In this document: piece after piece, positions 1 to 5,740 of the stretch
Layout of the letters: the number at the start of each line of letters is the position of its first letter
How positions within the stretch are numbered: the stretch's first letter is position 1
DNA from: Gammaproteobacteria bacterium
Lineage (GTDB): Bacteria > Pseudomonadota > Gammaproteobacteria > Xanthomonadales > Xanthomonadaceae
DNA length: 7,600 nucleotides
Reading direction: 5' to 3'
NCBI GenBank assembly: GCA_012510865.1
Contig: JAAZHF010000005.1
Span: 1 to 7,600 of the forward strand
The notes under the pieces: generated by a model
Database searches by the model: none
Seen by the model: only the letters and a program-made list of their open reading frames with translations
Told to the model about the DNA's origin: nothing
Program-made: the position numbers and the translations under genes

Positions 1-87
1 CCACCGGACGGGGTCCGCCGCCAACGCCGCAACGGGCACCAGGGCGACGAGCGCCGCCATCCACCGCAAGAAACGCGCCTGCATCAT
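1..87 (-). CDS. Exported protein of unknown function, N-terminus only (partial)
   Basis: Reading the minus strand from the ATG at 87-85 gives 29 uninterrupted codons to the window edge: MMQARFLRWMAALVALVPVA, then ALAADPVRW. This is a textbook Sec signal peptide: basic residues R5 and R8, a hydrophobic core from about residue 10 to 22, and an Ala-X-Ala type cleavage site near residue 23-24 (ALAA/DP). The next codon (84-82) is also ATG, so the start may be one codon later. The only ribosome-site candidate is a weak GGGG about 8 bases upstream. The gene is divergent from putA. The mature protein lies outside the window, so its function cannot be named; it is periplasmic, outer-membrane or secreted. 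The signal-peptide pattern is seen directly; that this is a real gene is inference. Confidence 0.62.
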   Translation of the reverse strand, partial: MMQARFLRWMAALVALVPVAALAADPVRW

Positions 88-111
88 GCGTGCAACCCCA
101 ATGTCGTCGTC

Positions 112-127
112 GCGGCCCCGGGGCCGC
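112..127. repeat. Perfect 16-bp GC palindrome in the putA upstream region
   Basis: GCGGCCCCGGGGCCGC is a perfect inverted repeat with no spacer. It lies 25 bp outside the start of the leftward exported-protein gene and about 190 bp from the putA promoter. It could be an operator, or a cruciform or hairpin in the leader of the leftward gene. In DNA this GC-rich it could also be chance. No T-tract follows on either strand, so it is not a terminator. Confidence 0.4.
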
Positions 128-230
128 CTGCTGGAACGGTTTTCGGGAAGCCCTTCCCTGTCGGCGTGTCGCCCCCCGGAAGGACCGGCTGCGCCCTGCG
201 AAGGACGCTCGATCACCCGGATGGTAGCGG

Positions 231-242
231 TCGCCATGGCGA
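231..242. promoter_or_regulatory. Candidate operator: perfect 12-bp palindrome upstream of putA
   Basis: TCGCCATGGCGA is a perfect palindrome flanked on both sides by AGCGG (226-230 and 243-247). It lies about 60 bp upstream of the putA -10 candidate, a spacing typical of an activator site. The PutA encoded here lacks the DNA-binding domain that lets some PutA proteins repress their own gene, so a separate regulator is expected. Assigning this palindrome to such a regulator is inference. Confidence 0.25.
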
Positions 243-304
243 AGCGGCAAGCACAGGTTTCCTCCGGCGCGTCAAGTGCCCGCGCTTTCAGCACCGCCGG
301 GCGC

Positions 305-310
305 TAGAAT
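305..310 (+). promoter_or_regulatory. Probable putA promoter -10 element
   Basis: TAGAAT matches the sigma-70 -10 consensus at five of six positions and stands out in a very GC-rich region. Transcription would start near 317 and give a leader of roughly 23 nt that includes the Shine-Dalgarno site. No good -35 hexamer sits at 16-18 bp. GTCAAG (271-276) and CTTTCA (285-290) are poor matches at poor spacing, so the promoter may depend on an activator. Confidence 0.42.
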
Positions 311-322
311 CCAGGCCTTACC

Positions 323-328
323 GGAGGA
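323..328 (+). promoter_or_regulatory. Ribosome binding site that fixes the putA GTG start
   Basis: GGAGGA lies 11 nt upstream of the GTG at 340. It is the strongest Shine-Dalgarno match in this upstream region, and there is no competing in-frame ATG nearby. The open frame extends upstream to an in-frame GTG at 166, but that stretch has no PutA-like sequence and contains the promoter candidate. The GTG at 340 is therefore the preferred start. Confidence 0.75.
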
Positions 329-339
329 ATCCCCACACC

Positions 340-3300
340 GTGACCGACCATCCGCTCGGCGAACCGCCCCCGTCGCCAGGACCCTTGCGCGCGGAGATCA
401 CCCGCCACTGGCTGGCGGACGAAACCACCCGGGTCCGGGCCCTCGTCGAAGAGGCCCGGATGCCCGCCGGCGACGCCGCCGCGGTCGCCGCCACCGCGAC
501 CGCGCTGGTCCGGCGCGTGCGCGCGCGCGTGCGCGACCAGGGCGTGGTCGAGTCCTTCATGCGCCAGTACGACCTCGGCAGCGAGGAAGGCGTGCTGCTG
601 ATGTGCGTGGCCGAGGCGCTGCTGCGCATCCCCGACCAGGACACCGCCGACGCGCTGATCCGCGACAAGCTCGGCGAGGCGGACTGGAAGCGGCACGTCG
701 GGCAGTCGGAGTCGGTGCTGGTGAACGCGTCGACCTGGGGCCTGATGCTCACCGGCCACCTGGTCGACCTCGCCGACGACACGCGGCGCGACGTGCACGG
801 GGCCTTCAAGCGCCTGGTCGGGCGCGTCGGCGAACCGGTGATCCGGCTCGCGGTGCGGCAGGCGATGAAGATCATGGGCCACCAGTTCGTGATGGGGCGC
901 ACCATCGGCGAGGCCCTGTCGCGCGCGCGCAAGGGCCGCAACGCGAACTACCGCTACTCCTACGACATGCTCGGCGAGGCCGCGCTCACCCAGCGCGACG
1001 CCGACCGCTACCTCGCGGCCTACCGCGGCGCGATCGATGCCATCGGCCGCGACGCGGGCGGCCAGCCGGACGCCATCGTCGCGCCCTCGATCTCGGTCAA
1101 GCTGTCGGCCCTGCATCCGCGCTACGAGCACGCCAAGCGCGCACGCGTGCTGGACGAGCTCGCGCCGCGCCTGCTCGACCTGGCCCGGCGAGCGAAGGGC
1201 CACGGCATCGGCCTGACCGTCGACGCCGAGGAGGCCGACCGGCTGGAGCTGTCGCTGGACGTGATCGAGGCCGCCTGGCGCGATCCCTCGCTGGAGGGCT
1301 GGGACGGCTTCGGCATCGTGGTCCAGGCCTACCAGAAGCGCGCGCCCTTCGTGATCGACTGGATCGCGGGGCTTGCGCGCGACGGCGGGCGCCGCATCCC
1401 GGTGCGCCTGGTGAAGGGCGCGTACTGGGACGCCGAGGTCAAGCGGGCGCAGGTCGAGGGCTACCGCGGCTACCCGGTGTTCACCCGCAAGCCGAACACC
1501 GACGTCAGCTACCTGGCCAACGCCCGCCGCCTGCTCGACGCGGGCGACGCGGTCTACCCGATGTTCGCCACCCACAACGCGCAGACCATCGCCGCGGTGC
1601 ACCGGCTGGCCGCGGGCCGGCCGTTCGAGTTCCAGAAGCTGCACGGCATGGGCGACGACCTCTACGACGAGGTGATCCCGGCCGACCGCCTGGACGTGCC
1701 CTGCCGCGTGTACGCACCGGTCGGCAGCCACGAGGACCTGCTGCCCTACCTGGTGCGGCGCCTGCTCGAGAACGGCGCCAACTCCAGCTTCGTCAACCGC
1801 ATCACGGACGAGGACGTGGCGATCGAGGACCTGGTGCGCGACCCGGTCGAGGTCGTCTCCGCCTTCGACTCGATCCCGCACCCGCGCATCCCGCTCCCGG
1901 CCGACCTCTATCGCAGCCAGGGCTTCGAAAGGACCAACTCCATGGGCATCAACCTCGCCAACGACGACGACCTGCGCGCGCTCGCCGCCGCCATCGCCGC
2001 CGAGCCGCTGGACTGGCAGGCGGCGCCGCTGGTGCCGGGCGCGGCCAGCACCGCCGCGTGGCTCGACTCCACCGATCCCGCCGACCGGCGCCGTCGCGTC
2101 GGCCGCTGGCAGCCGGCGGACGAGGCCACGGTCGAGCGCGCGCTGGCCAACGCGGTGGCCGCGCAGCCGGCCTGGGACGCGACGCCCGTGGGCTCGCGCG
2201 CCGCGATCCTGGAGCACGCGGCCGACCTCATGGAGCAGCGGATGGCGCGCTTCATCGCCATGTGCACGCGCGAGGCCGGCAAGACCATCGCCGACGGCGT
2301 GGCCGAGGTGCGCGAAGCGGTCGACTTCCTGCGCTACTACGCCGGCGAGGCCCGCCGCCAGTTCGCGGTGTCGGCCCTGCCCGGCCCCACCGGCGAGACC
2401 AACTCGCTGCAGCTCGAAGGCCGCGGCGTGTTCGTCTGCATCAGTCCCTGGAACTTCCCGCTGGCGATCTTCGCCGGCCAGGTCGCCGCCGCGCTCGCCG
2501 CGGGCAACAACGTGATCGCCAAGCCGGCCGAGCAGACCAGCCTGGTGGCCCACGCCGCCGTCGAGCTGCTGCACGAGGCGGGGATCCCGGCCGCGGTGCT
2601 GCAGCTGGTCCCCGGCGACGGCGCCTCGGTCGGCGCCGCGCTCACGTCGGACCCGCGCGTGGCCGGCGTCGCCTTCACCGGCTCAACGGCCACCGCGCGC
2701 GCGATCAACCGCGCACTGGCCGCGCGCGAGGCGCCGATCGGCGTGCTGATCGCCGAGACCGGCGGCCAGAACGCGCTGATCGCCGACTCCTCCTCGCTTC
2801 CCGAGCAGCTGGTGAAGGACGCCATCGGCTCCGCCTTCACCTCGGCCGGCCAGCGCTGCTCGGCGGCGCGCGTGCTGTTCGTGCAGGACGACATCGCCGA
2901 CAAGGTGATCGACATGCTGGCGGGGGCCATGGCCGAGCTGGTCGTAGGCGACCCCGGGGAGCTGTCGACCGACGTCGGCCCGGTGATCGACGCGGACGCG
3001 CTCCGCCTGCTGGAAGAGCACGCCGGGGAGATGGCCGGTGCGCGCCTGATCGCGCAGGCACCGCTGCCCGCGGCGGCCGCGCACGGCACCTTCTTCGCGC
3101 CGCGCGCCTGGGAGATCGACGGCATCGCGCGCCTGGAGCGCGAAAACTTCGGCCCGGCGCTGCACGTGGTGCGCTGGAAGGCCGACCAGCTCGACCGGGT
3201 CGTGGACGCGGTCAACGCCACCGGCTTCGGCCTGACGCTGGGCATCCACTCGCGCATCGACGAGACCGTGGAGCGCATCGTGGCGCGGGCGAAGGTGGGC

Positions 3301-3492
3301 AACATCTACGTCAACCGCAACCAGATCGGCGCGGTGGTGGGCGTGCAGCCCTTCGGCGGCCAGGGCCTGTCGGGCACCGGGCCCAAGGCCGGCGGCCCGC
3401 ACTACCTGCCGCGCTTCGCCACCGAGAAGACCGTGACCATCAACACCACGGCCGCCGGTGGCAACGCCTCGCTCCTGACCCTGGACGACTGA
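340..3492 (+). CDS. putA: Bifunctional proline dehydrogenase / L-glutamate gamma-semialdehyde dehydrogenase PutA (short form)
   Basis: PutA oxidises proline to pyrroline-5-carboxylate with FAD, passing electrons to the membrane quinone pool, then oxidises glutamate semialdehyde to glutamate with NAD+. The protein has 1050 residues. The proline dehydrogenase barrel shows KLSALHPRYE (254-263), RLVKGAYWD (356-364), ATHN (410-413), and Y458 plus R473/R474 in the conserved substrate-binding segment. The aldehyde dehydrogenase half shows SPWNFP (702-707), FTGST (779-783), E806 in AETGGQNA, catalytic C840 in GQRCSA, and ENFGP from 935. It starts directly with the alpha-helical arm region. There is no N-terminal ribbon-helix-helix DNA-binding domain, and it ends soon after the dehydrogenase fold without the roughly 200-residue C-terminal domain of the 1320-residue E. 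coli protein. It is therefore a purely enzymatic form that cannot repress its own gene through that domain. All inspected catalytic motifs are intact. It appears monocistronic, with its own promoter candidate and a terminator 11 bp after the stop. Confidence 0.97.
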   Translation: MTDHPLGEPPPSPGPLRAEITRHWLADETTRVRALVEEARMPAGDAAAVAATATALVRRVRARVRDQGVVESFMRQYDLGSEEGVLLMCVAEALLRIPDQDTADALIRDKLGEADWKRHVGQSESVLVNASTWGLMLTGHLVDLADDTRRDVHGAFKRLVGRVGEPVIRLAVRQAMKIMGHQFVMGRTIGEALSRARKGRNANYRYSYDMLGEAALTQRDADRYLAAYRGAIDAIGRDAGGQPDAIVAPSISVKLSALHPRYEHAKRARVLDELAPRLLDLARRAKGHGIGLTVDAEEADRLELSLDVIEAAWRDPSLEGWDGFGIVVQAYQKRAPFVIDWIAGLARDGGRRIPVRLVKGAYWDAEVKRAQVEGYRGYPVFTRKPNTDVSYLANARRLLDAGDAVYPMFATHNAQTIAAVHRLAAGRPFEFQKLHGMGDDLYDEVIPADRLDVPCRVYAPVGSHEDLLPYLVRRLLENGANSSFVNRITDEDVAIEDLVRDPVEVVSAFDSIPHPRIPLPADLYRSQGFERTNSMGINLANDDDLRALAAAIAAEPLDWQAAPLVPGAASTAAWLDSTDPADRRRRVGRWQPADEATVERALANAVAAQPAWDATPVGSRAAILEHAADLMEQRMARFIAMCTREAGKTIADGVAEVREAVDFLRYYAGEARRQFAVSALPGPTGETNSLQLEGRGVFVCISPWNFPLAIFAGQVAAALAAGNNVIAKPAEQTSLVAHAAVELLHEAGIPAAVLQLVPGDGASVGAALTSDPRVAGVAFTGSTATARAINRALAAREAPIGVLIAETGGQNALIADSSSLPEQLVKDAIGSAFTSAGQRCSAARVLFVQDDIADKVIDMLAGAMAELVVGDPGELSTDVGPVIDADALRLLEEHAGEMAGARLIAQAPLPAAAAHGTFFAPRAWEIDGIARLERENFGPALHVVRWKADQLDRVVDAVNATGFGLTLGIHSRIDETVERIVARAKVGNIYVNRNQIGAVVGVQPFGGQGLSGTGPKAGGPHYLPRFATEKTVTINTTAAGGNASLLTLDD

Positions 3493-3502
3493 GCAAACGG
3501 AA

Positions 3503-3525
3503 AAGGCCCCGCTGTGCGGGGCCTT
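3503..3525. terminator. Bidirectional intrinsic terminator between putA and the fadL-type gene
   Basis: A perfect 10-bp stem (AAGGCCCCGC and GCGGGGCCTT) closes a TGT loop. It starts 11 bp after the putA stop and lies 43 bp beyond the stop of the convergent fadL-type gene. Read from fadL, the stem is followed by CCTTTTCCGTTT, a reasonable U-tract. Read from putA, the tract is weaker (CCTTCCTGTT). It should serve both convergent genes and be stronger in the fadL direction. Confidence 0.85.
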
Positions 3526-3541
3526 CCTGTTCCGTCGGGGC

Positions 3542-3559
3542 GGCCTCCGCGGGGAGGCC
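3542..3559 (-). other. Second hairpin in the fadL 3' untranslated region
   Basis: GGCCTCC and GGAGGCC pair in a perfect 7-bp stem around a 4-base loop, beginning 8 bp after the fadL-type stop codon. No T-tract follows on either strand. It is better explained as an mRNA 3'-end structure or pausing hairpin ahead of the true terminator at 3503-3525 than as a terminator itself. Confidence 0.5.
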
Positions 3560-3567
3560 ACCGTCGA

Positions 3568-4911
3568 TCAGAAGCGGTACTGCGCGGAGATTCCGAACAG
3601 GTTCGCGTCGCCGTCGTAGGGACCGGTGATGGTGCTGCCGCCCGAGCTGAAGTCGACCTTCGGGTCCTTCGGCTTCAGGTGCGTGAACGCGAAGTCCAGG
3701 TCGAACGAGTCGCTCACGTTCCAGGTCGCGCCGATCGAGTACCAGCGACGGTCGTCGTCGGGCAGGCGCGGGGTGCGGTGCTCGATGCTGGTCGGGGTCT
3801 CGTCGTGCGCGACGCCGCCGCGCAGGGTCCAGGCGTCGTTGAGCCGGTACTCGGCGCCCAGCGACACGAACGTCGTGTCCTGCCAGCCGAAGGGCTCGAC
3901 CGAATCCGGATCCGGGCCGTCGAACTCGATCCGCACCTCGCGCAGCGACGACCAGTTGGTGCGCGTCCAGTTGGCCATCATCGCGAAGCGGTCGTTGAAG
4001 TCGTAGCGCGCGACCACCGCCAGGGTGGACGGGGTGGTCAGCCTGGCACTCGCGCCGCCGTCGCGGAACAGCGCCGAGGTCGGCAGGCCGGAGTTGTCGA
4101 ACAGGCCGCGCACGTCGGCCGGGACGTCCCAGTCCACGCTCCCGCGCAGCTCGTAGTCGATCTCGGACTGGTAGCTCACGCCCAGCGAGAAGGCGTCGGT
4201 CGGGCGCACCGTCACGCCGGCGATCCAGCCGAAGCCGGTGTCGTCGCCCTCCACCTCGGCGTGGCCGTCGCGGGCCTGCGGGATGGCGAAGGGCAGCGGG
4301 CGGGTGGCCGGGTTGGAGAACAGCAGGGTGCCGAAGTCGACCGACTTCGACAGGGTCACGTCGGCCTTCGAGTACACCGCGCCGATGCCGACCGACACGT
4401 GGTCGGTGAGGTCCAGCGCCGCCGACAGCGTCAGGTTGACGATCTTCACGTCGGAGGTGTCGGCGAAGTAGCGGCCCTGCCAGTCGCGGTCGTACTCGGT
4501 CTTGAGGCCGAACGGCGCGCTGACCATGGCACCCAGCGCCACGCCGTTGTCGAGCTTGTGGATCACCGAGAACGCCGGGATCGGGGTGACGTCGCCGGCG
4601 TCGCCGCCGTTGCCGCCGGTGAGCGGGCGGCCGAGGACATCGGTGCCGGAGCCCTTGAACTCGTAGCTCAGGTCGATGACCGAGAGGTCGGTCTGCACCG
4701 TCGTGCCCTCGAAGCGGGTCATCGAAGCCGGGTTGTTGACGACGACCGAGGCATCGCCTTCGTTGACACCGGAGCCCGCGAAGGCGGCTCCGAGGCCCTT
4801 GACGCTGTTTTCCTTGAGCTGGAAGCCCGACGCATGGACGGGGGCCAGGGCCAGCACGCCGGCAATGCCGACGGCGAGGGCCGAAGCCTGCAGAACGGGG
4901 GAGATACGCAT
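3568..4911 (-). CDS. fadL: OmpP1/FadL-family outer-membrane hydrophobic compound transporter
   Basis: This is a 447-residue outer-membrane beta-barrel of the FadL family, which takes up long-chain fatty acids or other hydrophobic compounds by lateral diffusion. The ATG at 4911 is chosen because it gives a clean signal peptide: MRISPVLQ, a hydrophobic stretch, and cleavage after APVHA (A27). It also has AGGAG 10 bases upstream. An in-frame ATG at 4956 would add 15 residues in front of the signal peptide and overlaps the promoter candidate. The mature protein begins SGFQLKENS, the family's N-terminal signature, which plugs the barrel. NNPA at 59-62, APFG at 132-135 and WQGRY at 144-148 are further FadL hallmarks. 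The chain ends in QYRF with a terminal aromatic, the signal for the barrel assembly machinery. A Gly/Asp-rich loop at about 87-107 is probably surface exposed. Substrate is not predictable; paralogues transport aromatics or alkanes, so the symbol is a family label. It is likely monocistronic, between its own promoter and the shared terminator. Confidence 0.93.
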   Translation of the reverse strand: MRISPVLQASALAVGIAGVLALAPVHASGFQLKENSVKGLGAAFAGSGVNEGDASVVVNNPASMTRFEGTTVQTDLSVIDLSYEFKGSGTDVLGRPLTGGNGGDAGDVTPIPAFSVIHKLDNGVALGAMVSAPFGLKTEYDRDWQGRYFADTSDVKIVNLTLSAALDLTDHVSVGIGAVYSKADVTLSKSVDFGTLLFSNPATRPLPFAIPQARDGHAEVEGDDTGFGWIAGVTVRPTDAFSLGVSYQSEIDYELRGSVDWDVPADVRGLFDNSGLPTSALFRDGGASARLTTPSTLAVVARYDFNDRFAMMANWTRTNWSSLREVRIEFDGPDPDSVEPFGWQDTTFVSLGAEYRLNDAWTLRGGVAHDETPTSIEHRTPRLPDDDRRWYSIGATWNVSDSFDLDFAFTHLKPKDPKVDFSSGGSTITGPYDGDANLFGISAQYRF

Positions 4912-4921
4912 GGGTGGAACG

Positions 4922-4926
4922 CTCCT
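4922..4926 (-). promoter_or_regulatory. Ribosome binding site for the fadL-type gene
   Basis: AGGAG on the minus strand lies 10 nt before the ATG at 4911. It supports that start over the upstream in-frame ATG at 4956, which has no such site and would precede the signal peptide with 15 extra residues. Confidence 0.7.
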
Positions 4927-4948
4927 GACTGGTGGCCTGCAATGTGGC

Positions 4949-4960
4949 GTGCGCACTATA
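4949..4960 (-). promoter_or_regulatory. Probable fadL promoter -10 with adjoining GTGCGCAC palindrome
   Basis: The minus strand reads TATAGT at 4960-4955, five of six matches to the -10 consensus. It runs straight into the perfect palindrome GTGCGCAC (4956-4949). Transcription would start near 4948, giving a leader of about 37 nt. At 17 bp spacing the -35 position is CTGCTG, a poor match. The palindrome at the start site is a plausible repressor position but is only 8 bp long. On the plus strand the same TATA core could weakly serve the divergent rhomboid gene (TATACC, 4957-4962). Confidence 0.45.
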
Positions 4961-5047
4961 CCGTGGCGGATGGTCGGCAGCAGTGTCCCTGGTCATGCCG
5001 GCCGCCGGGTATCGTGTCCGCTCCTCCACGCCGCCGCCCCCCGCCGC

Positions 5048-5740
5048 ATGTTCGTTTCCATCCCGACGCGCTCGCGACCGTCCATGCGCTGGGCCACGCC
5101 CCTGCTCTGCGCCGCCCTGTGGGCCGTGTACCTGTGGGCCAGCACGCGCCCCGAGGCGGTGGAGCAGGCACTGATGGCCCGCTGGGGCGCGCTCACCGGC
5201 GGGCTCGGCCCCGGGGACCTGTTCGATTCCTGGGCCGGCGGCGAGCGCGGACTGCGCCTGCTCACGGCGCTGTTCGTGCACGCCGACTGGGCCCACCTGC
5301 TGGGCAACCTGGTGTTCCTGCTGATCTTCGGCCTGCCGGCCGAGCGCGCCATGGGGTCCTGGCGCCTGCTGGCCCTGTTCCTGGCCGGGGGCGCGCTGTC
5401 GAACCTGGCCACCGTGCTGGTCATCGATACTCCGGACCGGCTGGTGATCGGCGCCAGCGGCGCGGTCTCGGGGCTGATCGGCGCCTACCTGGCGCTGTTT
5501 CCCCGCGCCCACCTCGGCGTGGTGCTGCCGCTGGGCCTGTTCCTGGAGTTCGTGCGCGCGCCGGCGTCGCTGCTGATCGGGATCTGGGCGCTCCTGCAGG
5601 TGGTGTTCGCCTACGTCGGCACCGCCTTCGGCGCCGTGGCCTGGTCGGCGCACGCGGTGGGCTTCCTGTGCGGGGCGCTGTTCGCCCTGTTCTCGCGGCG
5701 CGCGATCGCCCGCCGCCTGCGGCGCCAGCTGGGCTACTGA
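5048..5740 (+). CDS. Rhomboid-family intramembrane serine protease
   Basis: This is a 230-residue integral inner-membrane protein. Rhomboids cleave transmembrane helices of other proteins with a Ser-His dyad buried in the membrane. The sequence shows HADWAHLLGN (78-87) with the H-x-x-x-N motif (H83, N87), the GASG box with nucleophile S137 (135-138), and H202 in AHAVGF as the general base. Hydrophobic segments near 17-32, 84-97, 104-125, 134-151, 157-168, 174-190 and 199-217 fit the usual six-helix core. A basic tail (RRAIARRLRRQLGY) would sit in the cytoplasm by the positive-inside rule. It lacks the N-terminal cytoplasmic domain found in E. coli GlpG. The start is uncertain: ATG at 5048 is used, but ATG at 5084 (MRWATPLL) just before the first membrane segment is equally possible, and neither has a visible Shine-Dalgarno site. 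It is divergent from the fadL-type gene and convergent with the S41 peptidase, overlapping it by 7 bp. The substrate is unknown. Confidence 0.88.
   Translation: MFVSIPTRSRPSMRWATPLLCAALWAVYLWASTRPEAVEQALMARWGALTGGLGPGDLFDSWAGGERGLRLLTALFVHADWAHLLGNLVFLLIFGLPAERAMGSWRLLALFLAGGALSNLATVLVIDTPDRLVIGASGAVSGLIGAYLALFPRAHLGVVLPLGLFLEFVRAPASLLIGIWALLQVVFAYVGTAFGAVAWSAHAVGFLCGALFALFSRRAIARRLRRQLGY

Noticed and set aside
145..158. Small hairpin GGGAA / TTCCC considered as a terminator
   Set aside because: The stem is only 5 bp and has no T-tract on either side. It does not follow a gene end.
86..307. A 73-codon plus-strand open frame in the putA upstream region
   Set aside because: It overlaps the start of the leftward exported gene and the putA promoter candidate, has Ser/Arg/Ala-rich translation, and has no ribosome site.
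166..339. Upstream extension of putA by 58 codons to an in-frame GTG at 166
   Set aside because: The added residues resemble no PutA N-terminus, the region contains the -10 candidate and palindromes, and the GTG at 340 has a strong GGAGGA.
304..2574. A long minus-strand open frame of 756 codons opposite putA
   Set aside because: It mirrors putA codons, its composition is low in complexity (Val, Ala, Gly, Arg, Asp, His), and it shows no recognisable domain, start context or ribosome site.
276..3629. A 1117-codon plus-strand open frame overlapping putA in another frame
   Set aside because: Its translation is dominated by Arg, Pro, Gly and Ala, the typical shadow frame of a GC-rich gene. The putA frame holds every family motif.
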